NCBI RefSeq assembly: GCF_000294495.1
Contig: NC_018526.1
Location: 1,426,001-1,490,000, forward strand
Length of the DNA: 64,000 nt
Source: Streptococcus suis S735
GTDB lineage: Bacteria > Bacillota > Bacilli > Lactobacillales > Streptococcaceae
Direction of reading: 5' to 3'
The translations under genes and the position numbers were made by a program. This document shows positions 8,913 through 18,152 of this stretch, one piece after another (positions within the stretch are counted from its first letter, which is position 1; each line of letters starts with the position of its first letter). Below the pieces are notes generated by a model. That model was not told the origin of the DNA. It was given only the letters and a program-made list of their open reading frames with translations, and ran no database searches.

Positions 8913-10310
8913 TTACTGGGCTGGGCCGGATAATTCTTGTGAATAATAGATTAATTGAGGATTGAGAGGACTAGCGAGTAAGTCTGTTACAGTAACCATA
9001 TTGTAGCCCTCACCTGTTAAATATTGCAATACAGACTCGAGGCTATCAACTGTTGACTGATGAATATCATGCATTAGGATAATACTTCCTGGACAAGTCT
9101 GTTCTTTTATTTCTTTCAAAATGGCTTGGGGATTGCGACTCTTCCAATCTTTAGAATTGACCGACCAATAAATCGATGGAAGTCCCATCTGATTGACAAC
9201 GGCCTGGTTAACAGAACCATAAGGAGGACGGACCATTGTTGGTACAATACCTGTAGCTTCAGTAATAGCTGCCTGTGTATCTTGAATTTCTCTCTGTACT
9301 TGCTCCCCAGAAATAGTGACTAGATTGGGATGATTCCACGTATGGTTGGCGATGACGTGCCCTTCTGCTACCATTCTACGGAGAATAGCTTCATTCCCAA
9401 CTACAGCCTTACCAACAACAAAGAAAGTTGCTTTGGCATTATATTTTTTCAGTAAATCTAAAACTACCGGTGTTGTGTTCGGATTGGGTCCATCATCAAA
9501 GGTTAGAGCGACCTGTCTCAAATGTTTCTTATCCACAACTTGTGCAGCCATATACTCATCATAGCCAACCTTATCAGCATCTACTAGATAATCACTCTTC
9601 ACTACTGGGTACAAATCTGAAATTGGTAGAACCAACTGGTTGATGCCGTAACCATCTGGTAATTGTAAGGTTAATTGGCTGTCTCCATAACTAAAGGAAA
9701 TAGCATTTAAGTCTAGTGTTTCAAATTTTTTGACAATCGCTTCTACATCAGTCTCTTTCATTCCTTGAGCAAGTAAGGCTTCTCTTAGATGATCAACAAT
9801 AATACTTGCTGCAGAGGATAAATTAGGTAATAAATCTTCTAGAGTAAACAATTCATTGTCCTGCGTCAATAACACACGCTCAGACGGGAGTTTATCCTGC
9901 TTTTTAATTTGCAAGTTGTCTACTTTATAGTGCTCCGCTTGAATTTCACGAGCTGTTACATTTTTAAAATTTGTTTTTCCCTCTATTGATGAAACAAAGA
10001 CCAGTTTTTGAATTTTTCCTGCTGGTTTTTTATGACCAAAGCGTCTTTGAACATAGGAAATCATTCGACTTTCTACAGGTCCTAAGACATGACCTGCATC
10101 ATCTGTAGGTAAGGCAGCCACAACATGGGTCGTATCAATATTTCCCTCTTGAATTTTGCCCTTGCCTTTAGCGAGGATGGTTTGTTGTTTTTCCTCAATA
10201 AACTGACTAACCTGTCTTTCTTGAAGTCCTGCAAATAACCATACAGCCAAACTTACCATTATGCCGAGCAAGGCGATGTTGATTCCCAACCAAAAACTAA
10301 CTTTTTTCAT
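8913..10310 (-). CDS. pgdA: Peptidoglycan N-acetylglucosamine deacetylase
   Basis: This membrane-anchored enzyme deacetylates GlcNAc in peptidoglycan and so confers lysozyme resistance. The start at 10310 has GGAGG six bases upstream, which I prefer to the upstream ATG at 10328. It gives 465 residues with one N-terminal membrane helix (about 5-25). A long extracellular linker leads to a NodB homology domain: LTFDDGPNPN (metal and catalytic Asp), HTWNHPN (metal His), RPPYGS, the conserved Trp/Asp region SKDWKSRN, and ILMHDIH. All carbohydrate-esterase-4 motifs are present. It is monocistronic. Confidence 0.92.
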   Translation of the reverse strand: MKKVSFWLGINIALLGIMVSLAVWLFAGLQERQVSQFIEEKQQTILAKGKGKIQEGNIDTTHVVAALPTDDAGHVLGPVESRMISYVQRRFGHKKPAGKIQKLVFVSSIEGKTNFKNVTAREIQAEHYKVDNLQIKKQDKLPSERVLLTQDNELFTLEDLLPNLSSAASIIVDHLREALLAQGMKETDVEAIVKKFETLDLNAISFSYGDSQLTLQLPDGYGINQLVLPISDLYPVVKSDYLVDADKVGYDEYMAAQVVDKKHLRQVALTFDDGPNPNTTPVVLDLLKKYNAKATFFVVGKAVVGNEAILRRMVAEGHVIANHTWNHPNLVTISGEQVQREIQDTQAAITEATGIVPTMVRPPYGSVNQAVVNQMGLPSIYWSVNSKDWKSRNPQAILKEIKEQTCPGSIILMHDIHQSTVDSLESVLQYLTGEGYNMVTVTDLLASPLNPQLIYYSQELSGPAQ

Positions 10311-10406
10311 CTCCAACCTCCCATTCAAAACATATATAAACTATGCTAAATCATTTAAAGGCTCTTGTCAAGACAGTTCTATAAAAACTCATAAAAAGAT
10401 TAGGTA

Positions 10407-10510
10407 ATACTCTTCGAAAATCAAAATTATCCGTTGTCAACTTTCCTTGATGAACTCCAGTTCCATCTTCGGCTTCGTTTCCTAGACTACTTTTGATTTT
10501 CATTGAGTAT
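10407..10510 (-). repeat. BOX-like repeat without central module (104 bp)
   Basis: The ends read ATACTCTTCGAAAATC and GATTTTCATTGAGTAT, the same terminal sequences as four other elements in this window. The interior is nearly the same as the copy at 61816-61919, in reverse orientation. It resembles pneumococcal BOX ends (boxA and boxC without boxB), recalled from memory. An apparent 79-codon minus-strand reading frame across it is produced by the repeat. Confidence 0.8.
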
Positions 10511-10601
10511 AAATAATTGATTTGCTTCCTAATTCCCCCCTCCTGCCATTTTCTGATTTTTTTTTGAAAAGAAAAAGACTGCCTAGGCAATCTTTTCTAA
10601 A

Positions 10602-10985
10602 TTAATCTGCACGAATGACTTCCACACGGTAGCCATCTGGATCTGTCACAAAATAATAACGACCTGGACTTCCTGGCAATCCCTTGATGTCTGTCGTTGG
10701 ATAGCCCAGCTCCTTATGTTTCGCATTGTCCCCTTCTAAATCATCTGAAGAAAGAGCTAGATGCGAGAAACCGTCGCCTACGATATAGGGACCATGATCA
10801 TAATTGTAGGTCAATTCAATCTCAAAGTCATCTCCTTCAAGTGCTAAGTAAACCAAGGTAAACTTGTGCTCTGGATAGTCCTTGCGACGGGTTTCCTTAA
10901 ATCCAAATGCTTCTTCATAAAATTTTTGAGATGCTTCTAAGTTCTCAACACGCAAACAAGCGTGCAACATTTTTTTACTTGCCAT
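10602..10985 (-). CDS. gloA: Lactoylglutathione lyase / glyoxalase I (VOC family)
   Basis: A 127-residue vicinal-oxygen-chelate enzyme that isomerises the thiol hemiacetal of methylglyoxal. Two beta-alpha-beta-beta-beta repeats carry the expected four metal ligands His8 (LHACLRV), Glu57 (FEIELTY), His75 (FSHLAL) and Glu122 (YRVEVI), with the FVTDPDGY motif just before the last. The ribosome site GGAGGAATT precedes the ATG. It stands alone, downstream of the IS200 remnant on the same strand. Confidence 0.9.
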   Translation of the reverse strand: MASKKMLHACLRVENLEASQKFYEEAFGFKETRRKDYPEHKFTLVYLALEGDDFEIELTYNYDHGPYIVGDGFSHLALSSDDLEGDNAKHKELGYPTTDIKGLPGSPGRYYFVTDPDGYRVEVIRAD

Positions 10986-11049
10986 AATAAATTCCTCCTA
11001 CCATTTAATACCACCAGTATACCATACTCTCTATGAAAAATCCGATATT

Positions 11050-11860
11050 CAAAATCATGACCACCCGTCAAACGGGTGGTTTGAACAAGGGCTATAAGCC
11101 CACATCACCAGCCAGCGCCTAAAGACGCTGGCTTTCACTTTGTTCAAGCCTCACTGCTTTTGACTCGTCACTAGCCTCTTAAAGAGGCATTCGTACTACT
11201 TGCCATTATCCCTAAAGGGATCTTCATACTCTTTTACACTCAACTTATCAAGTGCTATATCATGTTTAACTCGCTTTTTAAGCTGAAGCTCGTGAAGAAA
11301 TCATCCACTGGATAATTTCTTTATTCTTGTATATATTTCTTAATTGTGGCTTCATTAAGTCCAACCGTACTGACATAATATCCCTCTGCCCAGAAATGAC
11401 GATTACCAAATTTGTATTTGAGATTGGCGTGTTTATCAAACATCATTAGAGCACTCTTACCTTTTAAATATCCCATAAAGCTTGATACACTTAATCGCGG
11501 AGGAATACTGACTAACATATGAACATGATCCGGCATCAGATGTCCTTCGATAATTTCTACGCCTTTATAAGTACACAAACGTCGGAATATTTCTCCCAAA
11601 CTACTTCGATATTGATTATAGATGATTTTTCGTCTATACTTAAGTGTGAAGACAATGTGGTAGAACACAGCCACTTTGTATGTGATAAACTATGTGCCTT
11701 TTGCGCCATATTTTTCTCCTTTCGCTTTACAATAGGCTTGAACACCTTTATTGTATCGCGTTTGGAGTTTTTTTGGTGTAACCTTCGTCGCGCACCCGCA
11801 TAGCGGGTGGTTTATTTGTCACGCACCTTACGGAGCGTGACGGACTAAAAGTCACATAAC
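11050..11860 (-). mobile_element. IS200/IS605-family insertion sequence, decayed
   Basis: It contains a TnpA remnant on the minus strand flanked by palindromes with similar stems. On the low-coordinate side are GACCACCCGTcaaACGGGTGGTTT (11058-11081) and an AGCCAGCG/CGCTGGCT hairpin. On the high-coordinate side are CACCCGcataGCGGGTG and GTCACGCacctTACGGAGCGTGAC (about 11790-11842). Subterminal hairpins instead of inverted repeats are what Y1 transposases recognise. The outer limits are approximate. Confidence 0.7.
11196..11709 (-). pseudogene. tnpA: IS200-type transposase TnpA, frameshifted and interrupted
   Basis: This was a Y1 HUH single-strand transposase. The true start is the ATG at 11709 behind AAAGGAG (MAQKAHSLSHTKW). 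About one base is missing near 11668, which moves the frame to the longest piece. That piece holds the HUH motif (MPDHVHML) and the Tyr region (GYYVSTVGLNEATIKKYI). A TAA at 11321 follows, then about 59 unrelated bases (11265-11323), after which the normal C-terminus resumes (HDIALDKLSVKEYEDPF) to TAG at 11196. Two lesions make the protein non-functional. Confidence 0.85.
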
Positions 11861-11861
11861 T

Positions 11862-11890
11862 AAAAAAGCCTGAGCGAACTCAGGCCTTAA
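11862..11890 (-). terminator. gpmA terminator
   Basis: The hairpin GCCTGAG-CGAA-CTCAGGC is followed on the minus strand by a run of six T, immediately downstream of gpmA. Confidence 0.85.
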
Positions 11891-11895
11891 ATGAA

Positions 11896-12588
11896 TTATG
11901 CTTCCAAGTAGTACTCTTTCACAATGTTCAAGTTTTCATCCAATTCGAATACAAGTGGTGGGAAGTTTGGAATTTCCACATCCATGATTTCGTCATCAGA
12001 CAATTGTTTGATGTGTTTTACAAGGGCACGGATTGAGTTACCGTGTGCACCCACGAATACGTTTTTACCGTCTTTCAATGCTGGAGCAATTTTATCTTCC
12101 CAGAATGGAAGGGCACGCTCAAGCGTTACTTTCAAGTTTTCTGCATCTGGAATAACTGAATCATCAAGGTGTGCATAGCGACGGTCAGTGTGTGCTGAAT
12201 GCTCATGATCTTTAGCCATTTCTGGTGGCAAAGTATCATAAGAACGACGCCAGATGTGAACTTGCTCATCACCAAATTCAGCAGCTGCTTCAGCTTTGTT
12301 CAAGCCAGTCAAACCACCGTAGTGACGTTCGTTCAAACGCCACGATTTTTCAACTGGTACCCACAATTGATCTGCAGCTTCAAGAGCCAAGTTTGTAGTC
12401 TTGATAGCACGTTTCAATACAGATGTGAAAGCAAGGTCAAATTCGATACCTGCTTCTTTGATCAATTTACCTGCATCGATTGCTTGTTGTGTACCTTTTT
12501 CAGACAAATCAACATCAGCCCAACCAGTGAAAAGGTTAGCTTTGTTCCATTCAGACTCACCATGGCGAGCAAAAACCAATTTTACCAT
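11896..12588 (-). CDS. gpmA: 2,3-bisphosphoglycerate-dependent phosphoglycerate mutase
   Basis: A 230-residue glycolytic enzyme that interconverts 3- and 2-phosphoglycerate through a phosphohistidine. The family signature ARHGESEWN carries the phosphorylated His9. [10 protein letters not shown] carries the catalytic Glu, and [11 protein letters not shown] the second active-site His. Length and sequence are fully typical. It is monocistronic with its own terminator. Confidence 0.96.
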
Positions 12589-12735
12589 TTATGAATTCTC
12601 CTTTAAATTTTGAGGTTCCCCTCTTATACTTCTCTATTTTACACGAAAAGGTAAAAAAATGCCAGCCTTTCCACAATCTGTGTACGCTTTCATTACTCTT
12701 TCATGTAAATTCAGTCTCTAGACCTATCTTTCTTC

Positions 12736-12764
12736 TTAGAAAAAATACAAAATAATGGTATAAT
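12736..12764 (+). promoter_or_regulatory. Extended -10 promoter for the mevalonate genes
   Basis: TGGTATAAT ends at 12764, so it has both the TGn extension and a perfect TATAAT. The -35 (TTAGAA, 17 bases upstream) is weak. The thiolase ATG lies 50 bases downstream. Confidence 0.6.
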
Positions 12765-12813
12765 AGTAAGGCTGAACACGACAGTTCAAAACGATACCAC
12801 TATAGGAGTTATC

Positions 12814-13998
12814 ATGAAAAAAGTAGCTATCGTGTCTGCCTATCGTTCTGCCATCGGCAGTTTCGGAGGTAGTCTGAAAGATATTGAAATCGCTGATTTA
12901 GGGGCGCAAGTCCTCGAAACAGCCTTAGCTAGTAAAAACATCCCTGCAGACAGCGTTGATGAAGTTATCTTCGGAAATGTTCTTTCAGCAGGACAAGGAC
13001 AAAATATTGCACGTCAAATTGCTATTCGTGCAGGCATTCCTCAGACAGCCTCTGCCTATGCAGTCAATAAAGTCTGTGGTTCCGGTCTCAAATCAGTCCT
13101 CCTGGCTGCCCAGTCAATCATGCTAGGTGACAATGATGTAGTTGTGGCTGGAGGCATTGAAATTATGAGCCAGGCACCTTATCTATCCAAAACTAGCAGG
13201 TTTGGTAGTAAATTTGGTCATATTACTCTAGAAGATTCTATGCTGACAGACGGTCTAACAGATGCCTTCAACGACTATCACATGGGCATTACTGCAGAAA
13301 ATGTTGCTGAACACTATCAAGTCAGTCGCGCAGAGCAAGATGCTTTTACATACAGTAGCCAAGAGAAGGCTGCGAAAGCTATTGCTGAGGGAAGATTTGT
13401 TGACGAAATTGTTCCTATTAGATTAAAAAATCGGAAAGGCGAAACTATTTTTGCCACAGATGAGTACCCTCGTCTGACGCCAATTGAAAAATTGGCAACA
13501 CTTCGGCCATCTTTTAAAAAGGATGGAACCGTCACCGCAGCCAATGCTTCTGGCATCAACGACGGCTGTGCTGTCTTGATACTCATGTCTGATGAAAAAG
13601 CCAGTGAGCTAAATATCCAGCCACTCACCTATATTGAGGCCTATGCAACAAGCGGTTTAGATCCCGCATTGATGGGGCTTGGACCTATTACTGCTAGCCA
13701 AAAAGCGCTACAAAAACTGAATAAAACAGTCGAGGATATCGATCTATTCGAACTCAACGAGGCATTTGCAGCCCAATCAATTCCAGTTGTCAAACAACTC
13801 GGCATTGATCCTGCAAAAGTCAATGTCAATGGTGGTGCTATCGCCCTTGGACATCCAATCGGAGCTAGTGGTAGTCGAATCCTAGTCACTCTGATTCACG
13901 AATTAATCAAGCAAGAAAAAGAGCTTGGTCTTTGCTCACTTTGTATCGGAGGCGGTCAAGGCATCTCCCTAATCGTTTCCAATGCGCAAACAAGTTAA
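12814..13998 (+). CDS. Acetyl-CoA C-acetyltransferase (thiolase)
   Basis: This 394-residue biosynthetic thiolase condenses two acetyl-CoA into acetoacetyl-CoA, the first step of the mevalonate route. Cys88 in the VCGSGLKSV motif is the acyl-carrying nucleophile. His lies in GGAIALGHPIGASG and the second active Cys in LCIGGGQG near the C-terminus. It is the first gene of an operon with mvaS and mvaA. In many enterococci and some streptococci the thiolase is fused to HMG-CoA reductase (MvaE); here the two are separate. Confidence 0.92.
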   Translation: MKKVAIVSAYRSAIGSFGGSLKDIEIADLGAQVLETALASKNIPADSVDEVIFGNVLSAGQGQNIARQIAIRAGIPQTASAYAVNKVCGSGLKSVLLAAQSIMLGDNDVVVAGGIEIMSQAPYLSKTSRFGSKFGHITLEDSMLTDGLTDAFNDYHMGITAENVAEHYQVSRAEQDAFTYSSQEKAAKAIAEGRFVDEIVPIRLKNRKGETIFATDEYPRLTPIEKLATLRPSFKKDGTVTAANASGINDGCAVLILMSDEKASELNIQPLTYIEAYATSGLDPALMGLGPITASQKALQKLNKTVEDIDLFELNEAFAAQSIPVVKQLGIDPAKVNVNGGAIALGHPIGASGSRILVTLIHELIKQEKELGLCSLCIGGGQGISLIVSNAQTS

Positions 13999-14026
13999 CC
14001 TATCATTTGTACACAAAGGATATATT

Positions 14027-15181
14027 ATGAACATCGGTATTGATAAAATCGGATTTGCGGCACCCGATTATGTTTTAGATTTGGCTGATTTAGCCCAAGC
14101 CCGCAATGTGGACCCAAATAAATTTAAGATTGGTCTTCTTCAGTCTGAAATGGCTGTAGCTCCTGTCACTCAAGATATTATCAGTCTTGGGGCAAAGGCT
14201 GCCGAAGCCATTCTGACAGAAGAAGATAAACAAACCATTGACATGGTTATTGTCGGCACAGAATCTAGCGTAGATCAAAGTAAGGCTGCCGCCGTCACCA
14301 TTCATGGATTACTCGGTATTCAGCCCTTCGCTCGCTCCATCGAGATGAAGGAGGCTTGTTACGGTGCAACGGCTGGACTAAGTCTTGCCAAAAGCCATAT
14401 CGCTCAATTCCCAGAATCAAAAGTCCTAGTCATTGCTAGTGATATTGCAAAGTATGGAGTCGCTTCTGGCGGTGAACCTACCCAAGGTGCTGGGGCAGTT
14501 GCCATGTTGGTAACCGCAAACCCACGAATTTTGGTCCTCAACAATGATAATGTCTGCCAGACACGTGACATCTACGACTTCTGGCGTCCCAACTACGACA
14601 AATATCCACGTGTTGATGGTAAATTTTCAACTGAACAGTACACCGATTGCTTGACGACAACTTTCGACTACTATCAACAAAAAACAGGCAAAACCCTCAA
14701 CGATTTTGCTGCCATGTGCTTACATATTCCTTTCTCCAAGCAAGGGCTTAAAGGACTGCAAGCTATTGCTCAGGATGAAGAAACTCTTAGTCGCTTGACA
14801 GAACGTTTCCAGGAAGCTATCGTCTATAATAAAGTCGTCGGCAACATCTACACTGGCTCTATCTTCCTCTCTCTTCTTTCCCTTTTGGAAAATAGCAGAG
14901 CGTTAGAGACAGGGGATCAAATCCTCTTTTATAGCTATGGTAGCGGCGCTGTCTGTGAAATTTTCAGCGGTCAACTCGTTGAAGGTTATCGCAACCACTT
15001 ACAAGAAAATCGTTTAGAACAACTCAATCAGCGTACAAAACTCAGCGTTAAGGAATACGAACAAGTCTTCTTTGAAGAAATTACCCTTGATGAAACCGGT
15101 TCATCCCTTGACCTACCAGAAGACCAAAGTCCCTTTGCCCTTATCAAAGTGGATAATCACAAACGTATCTATCGTAAATAA
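14027..15181 (+). CDS. mvaS: Hydroxymethylglutaryl-CoA synthase
   Basis: This enzyme condenses acetyl-CoA with acetoacetyl-CoA to HMG-CoA. An in-frame start at 13982 would overlap the thiolase. The ATG at 14027 has AAAGGA upstream and gives the usual N-terminus (MNIGIDKIGF), 384 residues. The catalytic Cys111 lies in MKEACYGAT, the general base Glu79 in GTESSVDQ, and the His in CLHIPFSK. It follows the thiolase by 28 bases. Confidence 0.94.
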   Translation: MNIGIDKIGFAAPDYVLDLADLAQARNVDPNKFKIGLLQSEMAVAPVTQDIISLGAKAAEAILTEEDKQTIDMVIVGTESSVDQSKAAAVTIHGLLGIQPFARSIEMKEACYGATAGLSLAKSHIAQFPESKVLVIASDIAKYGVASGGEPTQGAGAVAMLVTANPRILVLNNDNVCQTRDIYDFWRPNYDKYPRVDGKFSTEQYTDCLTTTFDYYQQKTGKTLNDFAAMCLHIPFSKQGLKGLQAIAQDEETLSRLTERFQEAIVYNKVVGNIYTGSIFLSLLSLLENSRALETGDQILFYSYGSGAVCEIFSGQLVEGYRNHLQENRLEQLNQRTKLSVKEYEQVFFEEITLDETGSSLDLPEDQSPFALIKVDNHKRIYRK

Positions 15182-15189
15182 AAGCCAAA

Positions 15190-15226
15190 ACGGCGCCCTT
15201 TGGCTCTCACCAAGGGGCGCTTTCCT
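15190..15226 (+). terminator. Hairpin between mvaS and mvaA
   Basis: GCGCCCTTTGG-ctctca-CCAAGGGGCGC forms a strong stem, but the trailing tract (TTTCCTAT) is a poor T-run. It may partly terminate or process the transcript and so lower mvaA expression relative to the upstream genes. Confidence 0.5.
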
Positions 15227-15242
15227 ATAGAAAGAGGAACCT

Positions 15243-16523
15243 ATGTCAACTTTTTCCGGATTTTATAAAAAATCACGCCAAGAGCGCATTGATATTCTCC
15301 GTCAGAATCGTTCCCTAGCCGAAGATAGCTTAGACATTCTATACAAAGACGAAAACCTGCCAGAAGCAATTGCGGGAAAGATGGCAGAAAATCATCTAGG
15401 AACGTTTTCCTTACCTTTTTCTGTACTTCCAGAACTTCTAGTGGATGGACAAACTTACTCTGTACCGATGGTTACTGAAGAACCTTCTGTGGTTGCAGCT
15501 GCATCTTTCGGAGCCAAAATCATCGCTAAATCTGGCGGTTTTACAACGACTATTCACAACCGTATCATGATTGGACAAGTTGCTCTCTACGATATTTCGG
15601 ACCATAGCAGAGCGACACAGGCGATTCTTGACCATAAGGAGAGTATTTTAGAAAATGCCAATCAAGCACACCCTTCCATTGTCAAACGAGGGGGCGGTGC
15701 AAGAGAATTGACTGTTGAGAGTAAGGATGAGTTTTTGATTGTCTATCTTCAGGTTGATGTACAAGAAGCCATGGGAGCCAATATCCTCAATAACATGTTA
15801 GAAGCTGTTAAGGATGACTTAGAAGAGCTCAGCAAGGGACAGGCTTTGATGGGAATCCTCTCCAACTATGCAACGGAGTCACTGATCACCGCCCAATGCC
15901 ATATTGCCATCTCTAGTCTGGCTACCAGCTCTGCCATTGCTCAAGAAACTGCTCAAAAAATAGCCCTGGCAAGCAAACTGGCGCAAGTGGACCCTTATCG
16001 TGCTGCGACACATAACAAAGGGATTTTTAATGGTATAGATGCTGTCGTTATCGCTGCAGGAAATGACTGGCGGGCAGTCGAAGCCGGAGCCCATGCTTAT
16101 GCCAGCCGTGATGGACAATACAAGGGGCTTTCTACTTGGTCTATTGATGGCGAGCACTTGGTCGGCTCCATCACCCTACCTCTTCCGATCGCCTCCGTCG
16201 GCGGCTCGATCGGGCTCAATCCAAAGGTAGCAGTCGCTTTTGACCTTCTCCAACAACCAAAGGCACGCCAATTAGCTTCTATCATCGCTTCTGTCGGTCT
16301 CTGTCAGAACTTTGCTGCCCTGCGTGCTCTTGTTACTTCAGGGATTCAGGCTGGTCACATGAAGCTCCACGCAAAATCCCTAGCGCTACTTGCTGGCGCC
16401 GAGGAGCATGAAGTAGACCAACTAGCCCAACTCCTGCGGAAAGAAAAGCACAGCAACCTAGAAACTGCTCAAAACTTATTAGCAAAAATGAGAGAACATT
16501 GGGAGTGGGAAAGACATCCATGA
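15243..16523 (+). CDS. mvaA: Class II hydroxymethylglutaryl-CoA reductase
   Basis: This enzyme reduces HMG-CoA to mevalonate, the committed step towards isopentenyl diphosphate. The class II signature elements are Glu79/Glu80 in MVTEEPSVVAAASFGAK, the dinucleotide-binding DVQEAMGANILN, Lys in HNKGIFNG, Asp in GNDWRAVEAGAH and a C-terminal catalytic His in MKLHAKSLAL. Length (426) is normal. It is the last gene of the operon and ends before a symmetrical terminator. An AAAGAGG site precedes the ATG. Confidence 0.94.
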   Translation: MSTFSGFYKKSRQERIDILRQNRSLAEDSLDILYKDENLPEAIAGKMAENHLGTFSLPFSVLPELLVDGQTYSVPMVTEEPSVVAAASFGAKIIAKSGGFTTTIHNRIMIGQVALYDISDHSRATQAILDHKESILENANQAHPSIVKRGGGARELTVESKDEFLIVYLQVDVQEAMGANILNNMLEAVKDDLEELSKGQALMGILSNYATESLITAQCHIAISSLATSSAIAQETAQKIALASKLAQVDPYRAATHNKGIFNGIDAVVIAAGNDWRAVEAGAHAYASRDGQYKGLSTWSIDGEHLVGSITLPLPIASVGGSIGLNPKVAVAFDLLQQPKARQLASIIASVGLCQNFAALRALVTSGIQAGHMKLHAKSLALLAGAEEHEVDQLAQLLRKEKHSNLETAQNLLAKMREHWEWERHP

Positions 16524-16562
16524 TGGCTCCGCCCTCACCCACAGAATAATGAAAACGAACAT

Positions 16563-16600
16563 AAAGCCCTCACTAGGTGTATAATCTTAGTGAGGGCTTT
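16563..16600. terminator. mvaA terminator
   Basis: The inverted repeat AAAGCCCTCACTA / TAGTGAGGGCTTT closes the mevalonate operon and is symmetrical enough to act on both strands. The IS110 left end begins just after it. Confidence 0.85.
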
Positions 16601-17925
16601 GTGGTTGACGAGTTACTGATGTTAGTCATCGCGGGAAAAACTAACCCACTCTACTGACGAGCACCCCAAAATATGCGATAGGCATGAGTATAAAAATACG
16701 ACTACAATTCGGTAGATAAGCTCTCTAATTTTTAGAAGGAGGGAATTATCATGGAGGTTCTCTATCAATCTTGTGCAGGTATTGATGTCCATCAAGCCAA
16801 TATTGTCGTCTGTATCCTACATGGACCACTCACCTCAACTCGTCCAAAGCGTGAGATGGCTACATTTGATACAACGACTAAAGGCCTACGTGCTTGCCAC
16901 GATTTTCTCAGTCAATTTCATGTGGAAGCTGTTGGTATGGAAAGCACCGGTGTCTATTGGCGACCTGTCTGGCATGCTCTATGTGATGACTTCGAGTTGA
17001 TACTCGCTCAACCAGCCCACATGAAGGCTATTCCAGGTCAGAAAACCGACAAGAAGGACGCTCACTGGATTGCCAAATTAACACGGATTGGTCTGCTTCC
17101 TCGGAGTTTCGTTCCCGATGAAACCATTCAAGAATTGAGGGAGTTGACCAGACAACGAAAACATTATGTGGAAAGTCGCAATCGAGAAACAAACCGTATC
17201 CATAAAATTCTTCAGTCAGGTGGTATCAAGCTAACAACCTATATTGAAGATATTATGGGGCTATCTGGTCGCAATCTCCTTCAGCTACTGGTTGATGGGA
17301 CGCCTATTACACCTCGCATTGTCCATCAATCAGTTTACACCAGCTTGAAGAAGAAAGTGCCGCAGCTTCTGGAAGCCTTGGATGACTATTTTTCTGACCA
17401 TCACCGCTTTATGTTAAAGCAGTCCTTAGAGATTTATGATTTTTATCAGAAGCAGATTGAGTTGTTGGAAGAGCGAATGAATGTCTATCTATCACAATAT
17501 GAAAAACATGTAGAAATATTGGATTCCATCCCAGGCATTGATGTCATTACAGCTTCTGTTATCATTTCTGAGGTTGGAGTTGACATGAGTCAGTTTCCGA
17601 CATTTGGACATTTAGCTTCTTGGGCTGGACTCTGTCCAGGTAATAATGAGAGTGCTGGTAAAAAACGAAGTACCAAGATTCGACACGGAAATTCATATTT
17701 GAAGAAATGTTTATGCCAAGCGGCCTTCGCTGTCAAAAGACAAAAAGGCAGCCCATTAGCAGAACGATATTATCAGATTCAAAGTCGGCGTGGCTCACAA
17801 AAAGCAACCATTGCACTTGCGCATCAACTATTAAAAATAGCCTATATCCTTTTAAAAGAACAGATGACTTATCCTGAATTTTTAGCACAAAAAAAAAGAC
17901 TACTAGGGACGAGCTAGTAGCCTAA
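16601..17925 (+). mobile_element. IS110-family insertion sequence (copy 1)
   Basis: An intact IS110-type transposase has about 150 bases of non-coding left end directly after the mvaA terminator. The left end holds a short stem (GTTAGT 16621-16626 / ACTAAC 16640-16645) and no terminal inverted repeat, as usual for this family. A CTACTAG/CTAGTAG hairpin (17900-17920) overlaps the transposase 3' end. Exact borders cannot be set without an empty site. Confidence 0.7.
16751..17917 (+). CDS. IS110-family transposase (DEDD recombinase)
   Basis: A 388-residue transposase with the RuvC-like DEDD acidic set Asp12 (GIDVHQ), Glu64 (GMESTGVYW), Asp100 and Asp103 (TDKKDAHWIAKL). The C-terminal Transposase_20 domain begins with SIPGIDVITA and contains WAGLCPGNNESAGKKR, the Ser-bearing region. 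AGAAGGAGGG precedes the ATG. No frameshift is seen, so it may be active. IS110 enzymes are guided by a bridge RNA transcribed from the element's non-coding end (established for IS621). Confidence 0.92.
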   Translation: MEVLYQSCAGIDVHQANIVVCILHGPLTSTRPKREMATFDTTTKGLRACHDFLSQFHVEAVGMESTGVYWRPVWHALCDDFELILAQPAHMKAIPGQKTDKKDAHWIAKLTRIGLLPRSFVPDETIQELRELTRQRKHYVESRNRETNRIHKILQSGGIKLTTYIEDIMGLSGRNLLQLLVDGTPITPRIVHQSVYTSLKKKVPQLLEALDDYFSDHHRFMLKQSLEIYDFYQKQIELLEERMNVYLSQYEKHVEILDSIPGIDVITASVIISEVGVDMSQFPTFGHLASWAGLCPGNNESAGKKRSTKIRHGNSYLKKCLCQAAFAVKRQKGSPLAERYYQIQSRRGSQKATIALAHQLLKIAYILLKEQMTYPEFLAQKKRLLGTS

Positions 17926-18036
17926 CATAAAAAATTTTTCGCTTTGATTATATCATAGGGAGGGAGTTTTTGCATTCTTTTGAGTTTTCGTATAAGAACT
18001 CGACCAAGATAAAAAGAGTTCGTCTTCCCACCCCCG

Positions 18037-18152
18037 CACAGTTGATTAGGCCAGATTTGGAGTGCAAAACACGAACAAATCTGCCAATCAACCACTGCGC
18101 TGAGATGTTGACACGAACTCTGAGTAGTGGTCCTGGGCTTTTTGCCCAGCCT
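18037..18152 (-). repeat. Hairpin-rich repeat shared with 51265-51333
   Basis: A long imperfect hairpin (arms at 18039-18059 and 18075-18096, matching as CAGTTGATT / AATCAAC and CAGATTTG / CAAATCTG) is followed by CTGGGC-ttttt-GCCCAG at 18133-18149. Read on the minus strand, GAGGCTGGGC...GCCCAG, then CTCAGAGTT-GTGTCA, then TCTCAGCGCAGTGGTTGATTGG recurs at 51265-51333. It also lies directly at the 3' end of the GNAT gene and may end its transcript. Confidence 0.65.

Noticed and set aside
10351..10590. 79-codon minus-strand ORF downstream of pgdA
   Set aside because: Most of it is the BOX-like repeat 10407-10510; the same peptide fragment appears at the other BOX copy at 61.8 kb.
13982..14026. 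Upstream start for mvaS
   Set aside because: It would overlap the thiolase end, and the ATG at 14027 has a ribosome site and the standard N-terminus.
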